Made by a program: the position numbers and the translations under genes. From positions 20,171-84,170 of the forward strand of contig RSEE01000160.1 in NCBI GenBank assembly GCA_003971905.1: 64,000 nt of DNA. Direction: 5' to 3'. Below the pieces are notes generated by a model. That model was not told the origin of the DNA. It saw only the letters and a list, made by a program, of their open reading frames with translations, and did no database searches. The stretch is from Moniliella sp. 'wahieum' (taxonomy: Eukaryota; Basidiomycota; Moniliellomycetes; Moniliellales; Moniliellaceae). Every line of letters begins with the position of its first letter. Within the stretch, counting starts at the first letter, position 1. This document shows positions 34,001-45,378 of this stretch, piece after piece.

Positions 34001-34112
34001 ACACCTGGGAGCAGTACCACCCCGACACGGGCCATGGCCAGCGCTCCCACCCCTTCACGGCTGGACCGCCCTGGTCGCCCTCGCGCTCGGCGAGGTGTAC
34101 TTTAGCACCTGA
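31061..34112 (+). CDS. Mannosyl-oligosaccharide glucosidase (glucosidase I, GH63)
   Basis: ER type II membrane enzyme that removes the outermost glucose from Glc3Man9GlcNAc2. ATG 31061 gives a basic tail (MPPRRRRS), then membrane anchor LVWATLAALVFVLLIV and an acidic DDDDD stretch. GH63 motifs: LLWGSYRPQNYFGFRPRLPE, LMxGLAWTD, VSSVLGGVGYFYGTAVVDRS, FFPRGFYWDEGFHL, WIPREMALG, SGLDDYPRA with the catalytic-region acids, ELHVDLHAWMAAF and YWRGPVWMPLNYSLGALKRY. The end is WEQYHPDTGHGQRSHPFTAG then WTALVALALGEVYFST. Intron 33482-33595 (GTACGT). Frame breaks lie near 31095, 31220, 31820, 32660, 32870, 33180, 33270 and 34070. About 975 aa, longer than the usual 830 because of the N-terminus and an acidic insert near 32550-32620. 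Confidence 0.92.
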
Positions 34113-34434
34113 GCAATCCATCCATCCTGCCCATCGCCCTCGCGGCCCTCCTGCTCTTGCCCCGCGCTGTCCCGCTGCTGTAGATGCTAGACCGCCCCAT
34201 GGCCCCGGCGCCACAGAGCACGGTGTTGACGTAGTTCCCCCCGCCGATCGCACGCTTGCACGAAGAGGGCCGAGCGCCCGTCGCGTGACGTGTGAGGTGT
34301 GAGGCGTGAGGTGTGAGGGTGTCCCAGATCAAAAATTTACCTGCCAGCGCCAGAAGACGCCGACGCCACTGTCACCACTACCGCCACCAAAACTACCAAC
34401 CACCACCACCACCACCCGGCCGGCCCCGACCACC

Positions 34435-37400
34435 ATGGCCGCCGCGCGCCCTCCGCCACCGACCCCAGCCCATCTACCGCGCTCCCTCCGCCCGGGCCCG
34501 CCGTCGCCGGCACCACGTTCTTGCCCACACCTTCCCCCGCCTCTGCCCTCACCTCGTCCCCCACCTCGTCCCTGATCCTCCACCTGCGCCTGTGCCTCCG
34601 CCACCCGTATCTCCGCCTCAAGCAGATCAGCCGCCGCCTTCTTGCCGGCCTCAAGCGCAAAAGGTCCACTGCCGCCACCAAGAAGTCACGGCCCAGGCTT
34701 CCACCTGTGCCTCCGCCGCCGCCGCCCGCCGCCGCCAAGGACGAGCGAGATGTGACGCTGGCCCACGTCCAGGCGCTTTGGCACCTCCCACCAGGCCAGG
34801 CCTGGAACGATGGGCTTGAGCCTCGCGCCCTCGCCTCCTGGGGACGAGGGGATAGAGGTGGAGGTGGCGTTGGCCAGCTTGGACCGGTCCAGGTTGATGG
34901 CGACCGCACCACCCGTCCCATCACCAACATCCTTTATATCTATACTACCGGCGGTGCGCCTTTCCTTATTGCGTCCCTCGCGACTCTTCCATTGGACCCT
35001 ACCGGTCCCGGATCCAGCAGCCCCAATGGTCCTTGGCTCCACTCTGCCGCCCGTCTGGCCCGGTCGCGTCATATTTCCCTCCAGGCTCAGCTGCGCATCG
35101 AGCGTCTCCCACCAGACGAGGACCCGGTACCCCCCAGTGTGCCTTGCTTGCCGACCGTGCTCTGGCTCCTTCGTTTCAGCTGCGGCTCCAACTTTGTATC
35201 CACCTTGCCAGTCCAGCTTTCCATCCATCTTACCATGTCCACACGGCCAGCGACTTTGCCGAGCTGCTCCGCTTCGCCTCGCCCTCTCCCGCCCACGAGG
35301 TCGAAGAAGCGGACCCGGAGCAGGCGGCCACGGCTGACGAGTTCCTTGCCCTTCTCCGCTCGCAGGGAAACAGGTTACGCCAAATGCGGCCGGACGCATC
35401 CTGGGTCTATCATGCACTGCGACATCCCCAGCCGCAAGAGGAGGATCATCTTCTCGCCCACACCCCTTGTCCGACGCTGCCTTACTTCCTTACCAGCAGC
35501 GTACCCTTAGTTTTCTGTTGGGGAGAGAGGGGATGCGTGTACGCCCCCGCACCGATGCAAGTCATGTCCCGCCCAAGATGGAAGACATCGCCCTTCCTTC
35601 TGGTGACTTGCCCCACCTGCCGAGTCCGAGCGAGTCATATCTGCGCCCTCTGCGGGCACAGAGACGGGGGGTGCGGGCGTGTTGGTTCCGTTGGCCGCAG
35701 GTGCTTCCGACCCCAGGTAATGACTACCTATGGCCCTAATCGTCTGGGCATGTGGTGGGACGAGGTGGGGTTGGATTCCTTGCGGAGCCCCCTGTACTTT
35801 AACACTGTCTATGGCTATTTCACCTTGGACCCAGCCAGTGCTGCGGGGCAAGACGTCAAGGCCAGTCTGCTAGCCGAGGAGATGGGGTTGGGCAAGACGG
35901 TGGAACTGTTATCGTTGATTCTGTGGCACGCAGCTCCGCGCCCGTGGCGGGACCAACCAGCGTACCACAGCGACCGGTTGCAAGCGACTGTGACGCCGTC
36001 CAAAGCGACGCTCATCGTGGTCCCCGAGACGTTGCGGGAACAGTGGTTGGATGAGGTGAGGCGACACGCACCGGCATTGAAGGTCTACTCGTTTGAAACC
36101 AGTGTCCAAGCGGAGAAGGTGGCGCAGCAGATCGGCTACACCCCCTTAGCCTGAGCGATGGAACGACACAAAGTGCTTGGGACCAGTACGCCCAGACGCT
36201 GGATGTGGTGATCACCACTTTCCACAAACTCAGTGCTGAGATTCACAAGGCGCGTGCCGAGCGGCCGCGCAGCCGCCGGACCGAGCGGAAGTACCCCCGA
36301 CCGCGCTCGGGCTTGGTCACAGTACGTTGGTGGCGCGTGGCCGTGGACGAGGTGCAGTTGCTTGGCGGCGCGAGCCAGGCGTTCGCGACGGCCGCTCTGT
36401 TACCACGAGAGATGGGCGTGTGTGTGTCGGGCACGCCGGTGCAGTCGATCAAAGACCTAGAGGCCTGCTTGACCTTTCTGCGTGTTCCGGGCCTTGCCTG
36501 GCCCGAGGAAGGCGACACGACGCAACTCGGCCCCGTGACGGGCGCTGCTTCGTGGATGTTGGATCGGCGGATGAAGCCACAGCTTATGCGGTTGCTCGCT
36601 TGGATTGGTGTTCGTCACACTAAGAAGGACGTGCAAGCCGAGATGGTCCTGCCACCTCAAACGCGGCGATTGATGCCGGTAGAGATGACCCGGGTCGAAC
36701 GGGCATTTTACCACGACATGTTTCGACGAAGTAAGTGGTTCGTCTAGTAGCATGTCGACTGCCTGTACTGACTGTTGCCCTCCCTGAAGCGATGGAAGAC
36801 CTGGGCCTGGCGGATCTGGGATGGACGAGACACTGGCGCGTGTCTGGTCCGGGGAAGAGTCGTTGACCGTTGAACTAAGTGACTTGGTGCGTCGCTTGCG
36901 ACAGGCGTGCACCCACCCCCAAGTGGTGGCCCGACCTAACCTAGGTGCATTGTGGAACCTACGGCTGCGGAGCATCGATGATGTGTTGGTGCTCATGGTT
37001 GAGCAGGGGCACAATGAGCGGGTCAATGCCACCCTGCTCAACTTCCAAAGGAAGATCACCCGAGCCTCTCTCATCCTCCAGAACGTGGAGAACGAAAACC
37101 GTCTATTGGAAGCCCAAGGACTTTTGGGCGACGTGGCGGACCAGCTGACAGAGTCAATTGAGGGTCTGGTGCACGAGGCCCATCGAGCTCATTTGGTCGG
37201 GCCGTTGTACAAGTTTACAGAGGAGACATTGGCGCATGCCTTGCGTTCCCAAAAAGGTGAACCGGACCAGGAGGGAAACGAAATGATTGGGAACGAGGAA
37301 GAGCATCATATGGCCGATCAGCTCAAGGCACGCTCACATTACCTCAGTACCACTCGGGATCGCATCCTACGCTATCGTGAGCAGCTTCATCGTGTCTACC

Positions 37401-39710
37401 AGTTCCTGGGCAACACGTACTTCCAGCTCGGCGAAGCTTGGCACAAGAAACAGCAGTCTCAGGGGGTAGGAGGCTCAGTCGATCACAACCCGACTGTAAC
37501 TAAGAGTGAGGGAGACAGCAGCGGCCCAGATCCACCTGTCGAAGTCGCTGCAGGACTGGACCTGGTGGCACAGACCCGATCTGCGGAAGCGAGCCCAATC
37601 AAGTCGGAGTCGCTTCCCCCGCACGCAATGGAGAACGCGAATCCGTACAAGGCTGACGAGGATTATATGTACCAACAAGCCGAACAGATCCGCCGCATTT
37701 TGCTCAGCGAGGCGAGTGACTTGGTCGACAAGGCAGTCGAGAACATTTTCCCAGCGTCGCATGGACCGGCAACAGGCGTCGTCGGCACCGTACCATCAGA
37801 ATGGCTTGTGGCCGAAGTGGAGGCGACGCAAGCAGTGCCCATGATGGGGCGGGCTTGGGTCACGATGTACCATCGGTGGATTGGCGTGGCGAACAAGCAA
37901 GCCAAATGTCTCCTCCGTTGGCGGCAGGAGATTTACCATCGGATCAGCCAGGCGGTCAATCGCGAGGTCGATCTCGAAAATCAAGACGATGACCAATTTG
38001 CCGAGAACTTGGATCGACAACATGAGGCCGAGGCCTACCTCGATATGTACCGCGTCTTGTTGGCTGAACGCGAGTACCTGCTCACGGGGGTGGATGTAGT
38101 GGGAGCACGCCACCGTCCCTTGCTCTTCCACCAGCTTGAGACGAAAGTGTTTCAACAACGTTGGGCGCGCCTGAACCAGCCGGAGATGACTGAGGCAGAG
38201 GAAGCCGAGGGCGAAGCTGCCCGACAGCAGTTGCGCGTTTTTCAACGCCTCGACGCGGAGCTAAAGGAGGTTATTCTTCCCCCGATGGTTCGCCCTCTTC
38301 GCCACATTGGAAGTGAGTTGCGCGGGGCAATTGACCGTTCTCTGGCGTCCATGGATGCCCAGCTGATTGCTTCTGTTCAATCATCCATTCGCACCGTGCT
38401 GGCAGATCAGGGTAAGCTAGTGGAGCGAGCCAAGCGAGATTCAGCGCTCTTGATGGCCATTTACAATGCCCGTTCGACGTACTTTAAACGGATCCAGCAG
38501 CTGTCTGATACCGTGGCGGATGTGGCGGGTGAAAGATGTGCCGCGGGCAATCCAGGCGAGCATAAGGAAGAACGGGTAGCAGCCAAAGAATTGGCCGGCC
38601 TCATCGCCCGCGTTCGCTACCTCGAGCACCTATTGTCCGCCCAAACGAGTGGTACGCACCAAGGAGGATCCTCCCACGTACCCGAGTGCATTGTCTGTAC
38701 CGAACGGATTTTCGGTGTTCTGCTACAAGCGTGTGGCCACGTTTTCTGTGAAGACTGTTTCCACGAATGGACCAAACGGAGATGGACATGCCCAGTATGT
38801 CGTACGAAGCTTGGCCGTGGGTCGGATCAGCTGCATCGCGTCTCGTATCATGTCGAGGAGAACGAGGAAGGAGCGTCAGGGCCCATGTCAAAAGTTCTGG
38901 ACCAGACTTCGGTTGTGCTCGGGTTGAACCGTTCCAGGGGCGCGCAAGCCCCGGTTCCAGGGTTCTCGACTACCATTGTGCCAGGCGCACGGCATGTTAA
39001 CCTGGATACGATGAACGTCATTACCGCCTCGCAACGGTTTGATTCTGGAGACGTCGGTGGTGGGCAGCCAAGGAAGCAAAATTGACCTGTTGGTCCGTCA
39101 CCTACGACACATCATCCTCCACTCTACGGACAAGGCACTGGTGTTTAGTAACTTTGCACGGGCCTGGATATGGTGGGGGATGCGTTGGCCCAGAACCAGA
39201 TCCCCTTTGTTCGCTCGGATGTGGCAGGGGTACGAGGCGTGGGGGTGCCCGTACACTTGCTCGCCAAGGCGCCCGAGGGACTGGGACCAAACATTGTGCC
39301 TCGGTCTTTCAGAACGACGCGACGGTGCGTGTGTTTCTTCTGCATGCCGACTCGCAAGCGAGCGGACTCAACTTGACTGCTGCCACGCATGTCTTCCTCC
39401 TGGCTCCCTTGGCCAATAAGGGCATGGAGATGCAGGCCATCGGACGGGTGCATCGCATCGGCCAGACCAAGCCCACCCACGTGTGGGGTACTTTGTCCTA
39501 GACTCGGTCGAAGAGACGCTGCTTCACCTCACAGCTCAGCAAGGCCACTCGATTTTTTCCAAAGACCCCGACTTGGCAACCGCGACGGAAGAGGAGAGCG
39601 GCGCGGGCACAGTTGCCATGCCGGCTAGGAAAGATAAAGGCGGCGACTTGGTAACTTCACGGGACGATTTGATCGCTTGCCTCTTCCCCCGCTCCTTGCC
39701 AGAACCGTGA
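34435..39710 (+). CDS. SNF2-family helicase with embedded RING finger (SHPRH/Irc20-type)
   Basis: Predicted DNA-dependent ATPase and E3 ubiquitin ligase of the SHPRH/Irc20 branch, which acts in DNA repair and chromatin. ATG 34435 begins a basic, proline-rich tail. Motifs follow in order: LLPYQQRTLSFLLGREG, Walker A LLAEEMGLGKTVELLSLIL near 35880, TLIVVPETLREQWLDEVRRH, helicase II VDEVQ near 36350, and VSGTPVQS. A long helical insert of about 550 residues comes next. The RING is C-x2-C CIVCTERIFGVLLQACGHVF, CEDCFHEWTKRRWTCPVCRT near 38690-38810, and the C-lobe follows with LLHADSQASGLNLTAATHVF and AIGRVHRIGQTKPTHVW. A 59-nt intron lies at 36731-36789. Frame breaks lie near 34570-35030, 35500, 35720, 36150, 36820, 39050, 39165, 39300 and 39490. 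About 1740 aa. Confidence 0.9.
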
Positions 39711-40084
39711 GGAATGGCTATTGTATCAATTGCTTCTATTATCGTCAGTGACCCAAAACGATGGATGGGGGCAATCCATTTTTGTTGAGGGAGGGAGGAA
39801 AGAAGGGCAGGCATCGTGCAAATTCGGATTGATGATGTGTGAACTAAAAGAGGAACGCCGATAGCGGAGGGAGGGGTCAAGTTTCTGCCCTTTCAATCCC
39901 CCCCATCCGGTCGGGGCAGCCTCAGAGACGAGATACCTTCGAATTTAGCCCTCCGTAGCCACTGCAATGATCACCTGCAGCTCGATGCGACGGCTACTGG
40001 GCCATAGTAAACCTGCTAGTAAAAGGCAGACGGTTACCGAGCCAGACTGCCGCAGTGGGGCACTGGGTTAATCAGGCCGAATAG

Positions 40085-40336
40085 CGCAGCTGGCCTGTCC
40101 TCTGGTGCCTGCCTCTAGCCGACCGGTCCTGCCCTCTGGTGCTTCCCTCAGAGAGACGCCTGGACCCTTGCGCTCAGGCTTAGTTGGCCACTGTACTGTC
40201 GAGCTCGTCTGCTCTCTGGCGCTTCGCACTTAGAGAGCCAACACTGGCTATCACCCTTAGTTAGTCAATGTACTGCCGAGCACTTAGTCACTGTATACTG
40301 CCGAGCTGGTCTGCTCGGCAGCGCTTCGCACTGAGA
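40085..40336 (+). repeat. Degenerate ~50-100 bp direct repeats
   Basis: The block CTGTACTGTCGAGCTCGTCT..GGCGCTTCGCACTTAGAG at 40190-40238 recurs as CTGTATACTGCCGAGCTGGT..CAGCGCTTCGCACTGAGA at 40291-40336, with partial copies at 40269-40290 and more diverged CCTCTGGTGCTTCCCTCAGA relatives at 40095-40155. Confidence 0.7.
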
Positions 40337-41257
40337 CCCCCCCCTGCCCCATCACCCCGTCCCCCTTTCACTGTCCGTGCATAGCTTCTGCCGTACGTGC
40401 TCATTCTTTCTTGCGCAACAGCGCGCCGTTGCTGACCTGGCCCTGCCGCCTGTATACACACCCCCTCGCGGGCCATCTTGTCCTCGTTTCATCTGGTCCG
40501 CTTCCTCAGCATTCCCCTCACTTCTGCTGATCTTGTGGGTCGCATACGTGATAAGAATGCGCCGTCTCGCTCGCCTTCGACCCACCCTTGTCCGTCTGCT
40601 CACTTTGGCTGTCTTGCTCACATGGTTTGCCTCGCCTCTGGCCCTCTCGCTTGGCTGGGTCTGCCTTGCCATCGTACGTCCCCCGTACTTCGGGGTTGGA
40701 GTTATCCTGCCGCTGACACTGGGCCCAGCTGCTGCATGCACGGAATCCCACGGTTGGGCCGTCTCGCCTTGTTCGCCTCGACTCATCTGACCTGTTTCGC
40801 CGTCGTACGTCCCATCTGTCATATGCCGACGCTGTTCCTGACCTCGTCCGCCCTACCCGTGTACATTCCGACTTCATCCCGCTTGTCCTCGCTATACTGG
40901 CTGACTTGATCGGCCCCTGAGTCCGTCGCACATCTTCTGTATCTCTCGCTAGCCCTCTGTGCTGATGACTTGGCCAGCTTCTCTCCCTAGTGTGCGCTCC
41001 CCTAACACTAACCTACCACTTGCTGTGCAGCTCACTACTCTACCACGTTGTGGTGCTTCCGTCTCACATCGCATCTAACCGTGATGGTTACCGTGTAATC
41101 GCCTTCCCAGCGATCTTCGAATGCATTCTCTATATCTACAAAAATAACTGCCCTGCCTGTAAATTTCTACTAGTTCTGCATCGATGCCAGCCCCAACCAG
41201 CCAGCCGATTAGCGAGCCTACAAGCACGCATCCAATCAACAGCTAAGCGTTTGGGCG

Positions 41258-41340
41258 CATGTGGCCAAAGCGCTTGACCACACGTGGCCAAAGCCCTTGC
41301 TTCATGTGGCCAAAGGGCTTAACATGAGGTGGCCAAAGTG
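41258..41340 (+). repeat. Four-copy ~23-bp tandem repeat with core GTGGCCAAAG
   Basis: The core GTGGCCAAAG occurs at 41261, 41284, 41306 and 41330. The spacings are 23, 22 and 24 bp, with similar flanks (GCGCTTGACCA, CCCTTGCTTCA, GGCTTAACA). The regular spacing would fit a tandem factor-binding array as well as a minisatellite. Confidence 0.85.
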
Positions 41341-41571
41341 TCCAAACCTCCATCAGGAGAGTTAATTCATTTTTGGCTGATGAAGCAACATATTAACTTT
41401 TCATGACCGCCCGTGGATGATTCATCTGGCTACTCCAATATATCTGCAGTCATGCAGTGGTCTCCAACAGACCACAGTTTGTCCACTTACATTGCATAGT
41501 TCGCGGGCCTAATAGTAGTTTGCCTGTCTAAGTATATACTAAAAGACCCTTCTGTACTAAGTAAGAATGTA

Positions 41572-42146
41572 TTGGAGGAAAGCGACCAAACGTCTTGTCC
41601 TATGTCCCCGCTCAACTTCGGCCTCGTTTGGACTCGGCTTGGAAACGCTATTCTACAGGCAAAGCATAGGGGCGACGACTCTTTATTTGGTACGAAAAGC
41701 GACGCCTCAGACCGACGTCTGGTCCCCTTTTGCCCGACGAGCCAGAGGACGGGCTCCCTCACGGCCCTCGCTCAGGCAAGGTTGTCTTCGTCCAAGACGC
41801 TACACCGGTACACGTTCCACCGTTATCACTGCTGGGTGGACATGCCGCGACAATTGTGTGTTTGCAGTTGCCCCCCCAAACCACACCATCCAACCCCAAC
41901 CCCACTCTCCTTGATATCTGCGGTTTCACAAAGGTAACTAGTATGGCCGCCCAGCAGCTCCATGCGAAAACTGAGAGTTGGCCGTTCCCTATGAAAACAG
42001 GGTGGTGCACTTGTCATGTTTTTTCGGAAGGTCTCCGTTCAATCCCCACAGCCACCTGGCCCAGTGTCCCAGACGAGATCCTGGCGGTTTCAGGCCTGGA
42101 CACTCGCTCTGACGGGCTCCAGCCCGTGGCGAACAGGGGTATATAG
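41572..42146 (+). CDS. Unrecognised protein-coding region
   Basis: Two open frames join into one plausible protein if a single T is added to the CCCCTTTT run near 41730. The first part reads SPLNFGLVWTRLGNAILQAK and ASDRRLVPF, and the second LPDEPEDGLPHGPRSGKVVF followed by VQDATPVHVPPLSLLGGHAA. It ends near DTRSDGLQPVANRGI. Composition is ordinary rather than low-complexity, and the frame break is the same kind as in the neighbouring conserved genes, which argues that it is coding. About 190 aa. It lies on the same strand as, and 490 bp upstream of, the eS1 coding region. An intron may begin at GTAACT (41933), so the 3' part could be wrong. No family is recognised. Confidence 0.35.
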
Positions 42147-42439
42147 ATCTTCGGCGTTTCTCTATCGCACGCTGTGCGTGCCACGCAACATGCTTTGAAA
42201 TTTGCATTCGATCGTGCACGTGAGCACTTGAGTACGTGGATGAGTGTCTGAGACACCTCGGAACCATGGCCAGAGGGGCGCAGCGCCAGTGTGGCCCCGC
42301 TAGGGTTCGCCCCCCTTGCCGCAGCAGCCCAGGCAACCCTAGCGCTGCTGGAGCGCGGGCGCCGACTGCCGCCCGCCACGCCCCATGGAGAACGCAGCGT
42401 CGCCGTCGCCGCTGCCACACCAAGACCGCAATCGTTGAG

Positions 42440-42637
42440 GTACGCAGGATGCTCCTCCCCTCTCCTTTGCCCTCTCCCTCTCCCTCTCCCTCTCCCTCTC
42501 CCTGGCCTCGCCTTCCCGCGCGCCGTTTCGCGCTGCGAGGGGCACGGCTATTTGCGAGGGATGATGTCCGGGCGGCCCGCGCAACAGTTGGGACCAAGGA
42601 AGGAGCCATACTGACAGCTGCGTAGTGTTGATTCAAG
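42440..42637 (+). other. 5'UTR intron of RPS3A ending at the start codon
   Basis: Donor GTACGC at 42440 and acceptor ..GATTCAAG at 42637, immediately before ATG 42638. A CCCTCT microsatellite (about 42468-42505) lies inside. The arrangement matches the RPS8 leader intron in this window. Confidence 0.55.
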
Positions 42638-43420
42638 ATGGCGATTGGCAAGAATAAGAAGCTGGGCAAGAAGGGGATGAAGAAGAAGACGGTGGACCCC
42701 ATGTCGCGCAAGGTGTGGCACGATATTCGTGCGCCGACCTTTTTTGACAACCGGACGGTGGGCAAGACGATTGTCAACAAGTCGCAGGGCTTGGTCAATG
42801 CCAACGATTCGCTCAAGGGCCGGATTGTCGAGGCCTCCTTGGCCGATCTCAACAAGGATGAGGAACAGTCGTTTCGGAAATTCTCGTTGCGCGTGGACGA
42901 GGTGCAGGGCCGGTCGTGCTTGACCAACTTTCACTCTATGAACTTTACCACGGACAAGATCCGTTCGTTGGTGCGCAAGTGGCAGACGACGATCGAGGCC
43001 CACCAAGACGTCAAGTTGACGGATGGGTATGTGGTGCGTCTCTTTGTGATTGCGTTCACCAAGCGCCGTTCCAACAGCGTGAGCAAGACGACCTATGCCC
43101 AGTCGGCCCAAGTGCGCGCGATCCGGCAAAAGATGTTCCAGATCATCAAGCGCGAAATCGAAACGTGCGACATCAAGGAGCTGGTTCAAAAACTCATTCC
43201 CGAAGTCATTGGCCGTGAGATTGAAAAGTCCACCCGGGGCATTTACCCACTCAAGGACGTGTTTGTTCACAAGGTCAAGATCATCAAGAAGCCCAAGTTT
43301 GACGTGTCGCGTCTCGTTGAGCTCCACGGCGGTGCGGCCAACGTGGTGGGCGCCGAGGACTTGGGTGCCAAGGTCAAGAGCGCCGAGTTTGTCGAACCCA
43401 CGCCTCTCGCTAGTGTCTAA
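42638..43420 (+). CDS. RPS1: 40S ribosomal protein eS1 (RPS3A)
   Basis: Small-subunit protein near the mRNA exit site. The full-length 260-aa frame is uninterrupted: [120 protein letters not shown] and [20 protein letters not shown]. Length and motifs fit the family exactly. ATG 42638 follows directly on a likely 5'UTR intron. It is one of the few long frames in the window without an indel. Confidence 0.97.
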   Translation: MAIGKNKKLGKKGMKKKTVDPMSRKVWHDIRAPTFFDNRTVGKTIVNKSQGLVNANDSLKGRIVEASLADLNKDEEQSFRKFSLRVDEVQGRSCLTNFHSMNFTTDKIRSLVRKWQTTIEAHQDVKLTDGYVVRLFVIAFTKRRSNSVSKTTYAQSAQVRAIRQKMFQIIKREIETCDIKELVQKLIPEVIGREIEKSTRGIYPLKDVFVHKVKIIKKPKFDVSRLVELHGGAANVVGAEDLGAKVKSAEFVEPTPLASV

Positions 43421-43667
43421 GTGCATTGGGCTCGGTTCACTCTCTTCCTCCTTCCCAAAATAGCGCGACCCTCTCCCGAATCGAGAAATGGGCTCGCGAC
43501 TGCACTGATGCCCACCACTTGCTCCTCCCACGCCCCTCCTCCCCACCCATGCATCCATGTTGCGCTATACATATCCTTCGCTTTCCTCTGGACATAGACC
43601 TATGGAAATCCACCTCCCTAAATGGGGCATGTAGGGACCAAGGAAGGAGTGCAATCTTCAAAACAGT

Positions 43668-45378
43668 TCACCTGGCCAAGTGGTAGTCGTCAATGCGAAG
43701 CAGGAGCGAAACCGTCTCGGTCGCCAGCTCAATGGCCGATGTGTTGACCAGCAAAGGCTGCAGGACATTCTCTTCGAGAATGTTGGTGATGGTACCCTTG
43801 CGCACGTTGATCCCAGCGGTCGTCGCCCTGGGCGTGCCGGTTGCGCAACTCGGTGACAATGGCGATCGGGTTGAGCCCTGCGTTTTCGGCAAGCGTGGTG
43901 GGGATGATCTCCAACGCGTCGGCAAATGCTTCGAAGCAAAAGGCTTCCATGCCCTGAAGCGTTTGCGCATACTTGGCCAGTTGGCGGGAAACGTGCACCT
44001 CGGGCGCGCCACCACCAGCGATCAACGCGCGCTTCTTGACCAGAGAACGCACCACACAGAGTGCATCGTGCAACGACCGCTCGCTCTCCTCCAATACAAG
44101 ACTGTTGGCACCCGTGCACAACACACTCACCGTATTGCCCATGTCCTTGATGCCCGACACCTTGACCACACGCGTGCCGGCCAGCTGCACCTCCTCCACC
44201 AAGTCGGCATACGCCAGCTTGTCCTCGGTAAACGCATCAATGTCGGCAATGGGGGTGGTGTGCAGCGTCTTGCAGACAAACTCCATTTCGTCGCGCTCAA
44301 TGTCCTTAATGACAAGGATCTTGAGCTTAGCGAGGAAATGAAGCGCAAGGTCATTGACCGCGTCGCGCAAGATGGACTTTTGCAGCAGCAGGACGTTGCA
44401 TCCAGCCTTTTTGATCTTCTTGCACATGTTGAGCAAGTACTGCCGCTCCTCTTTGAGAATCTTGTCCATCTGGCGGTAATCGTTGACCACGATTTGGTTG
44501 TCCATATCGGGTTTGGGGCTGGACAGCTGGAATTGACACACACCAATCTTGGCCTTCTCCATGTGCGTCGGTCCCCCCGAGTTGGCCACCGCGTTCTGCT
44601 CCAACACCAGCCCATCCATCATCTCTGTGTCTTCAATGGTACCGCCCACCTTTTTGACCAAGCGAATGTCACGTAAGTCCACCGACGGTTCATCGCTCGT
44701 CGCCGTCCCGGCTGGCTCGACGGTACCCCGGGCCGTCTCCTGGGCTGCGCCGGTAGAGGTGATGGGCAGGACCGAGACTGGTGCAGGAGCAGTGGGGGAC
44801 TTGTTGTGCAACAGGCGCAGCACCGCATTGACAGCGATCGGGGCCAGCGTCGACGAGTACTGCGACACAATCTTGGAATTGAGACTGGTGTGGGCGCGCG
44901 GAGGAGAGCCTCCTTGTCGCTCAAGTCGATCGGGGTGCTGATCTCAGTCAGGTACTCGACCGCTTTGGTGGATGCCTTGACAAACGACTCGGCAATCACC
45001 GTGGGGTGGATGCCCTTGTTCAGCATCTTTTCCGCCGCCCCCAGCAATGCGCCGGCCACAACAACCCACCGAGGTGGTGCCGTCGCCGGTCTCAATGTCC
45101 TGGGCCTGGGAGAGCTCCACCAGCATGCGCGCGGCGGGGTGCATGACAGCCATGTGCTTGAGAATGGTAGCGCCGTCGTTGGTGATCACCACCTCGCCCT
45201 GGGCGGTCTGGATCATCTTGTCCATGCCCTTGGGGCCGAGGGAGGTGCGGACGGCATCGCTGACGGCCTTGGCGGCCGCCATGTTGGAGCGGCGGACCTC
45301 GTCGGGCTTGTCGGCATTCTTGAAGGCCTTGTTGGCGCCGGACGGGCCGGCGGAGGGGGGCAGCACAGCAGCGGGCAT
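43668..45378 (-). CDS. CCT4: T-complex protein 1 subunit delta (CCT4)
   Basis: Delta subunit of the cytosolic TRiC/CCT chaperonin, which folds actin and tubulin. From ATG 45378: [60 protein letters not shown], and the nucleotide-binding [10 protein letters not shown]; then [100 protein letters not shown] and [20 protein letters not shown] complete it. These matches are to delta rather than other CCT subunits. About 570 aa. The excess over the usual 530 comes from an Ala/Pro/Thr-rich insert of about 35 residues near 44680-44800, between NAVLRLL and SVDLRDI. Frame breaks lie near 45063, 44895 and 43815. Confidence 0.93.

Larger units (their letters stand above)
39711..41571. other. Repeat-bearing intergenic region
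   Basis: No recognisable gene. It contains degenerate tandem units at about 40085-40336 and a four-copy repeat at 41258-41340. An open frame at 40377-40790 is hydrophobic but repetitive, and I see no family in it. GC content is lower than in the genes. Confidence 0.5.

Noticed and set aside
40377-40790. Hydrophobic 137-residue plus-strand frame resembling a membrane protein
   Set aside because: Overlaps repeat-like sequence, both strands are open over the same span, and no family is recognised.
41989-42927. 312-residue minus-strand frame
   Set aside because: Runs antisense through the RPS3A coding sequence and is a shadow.
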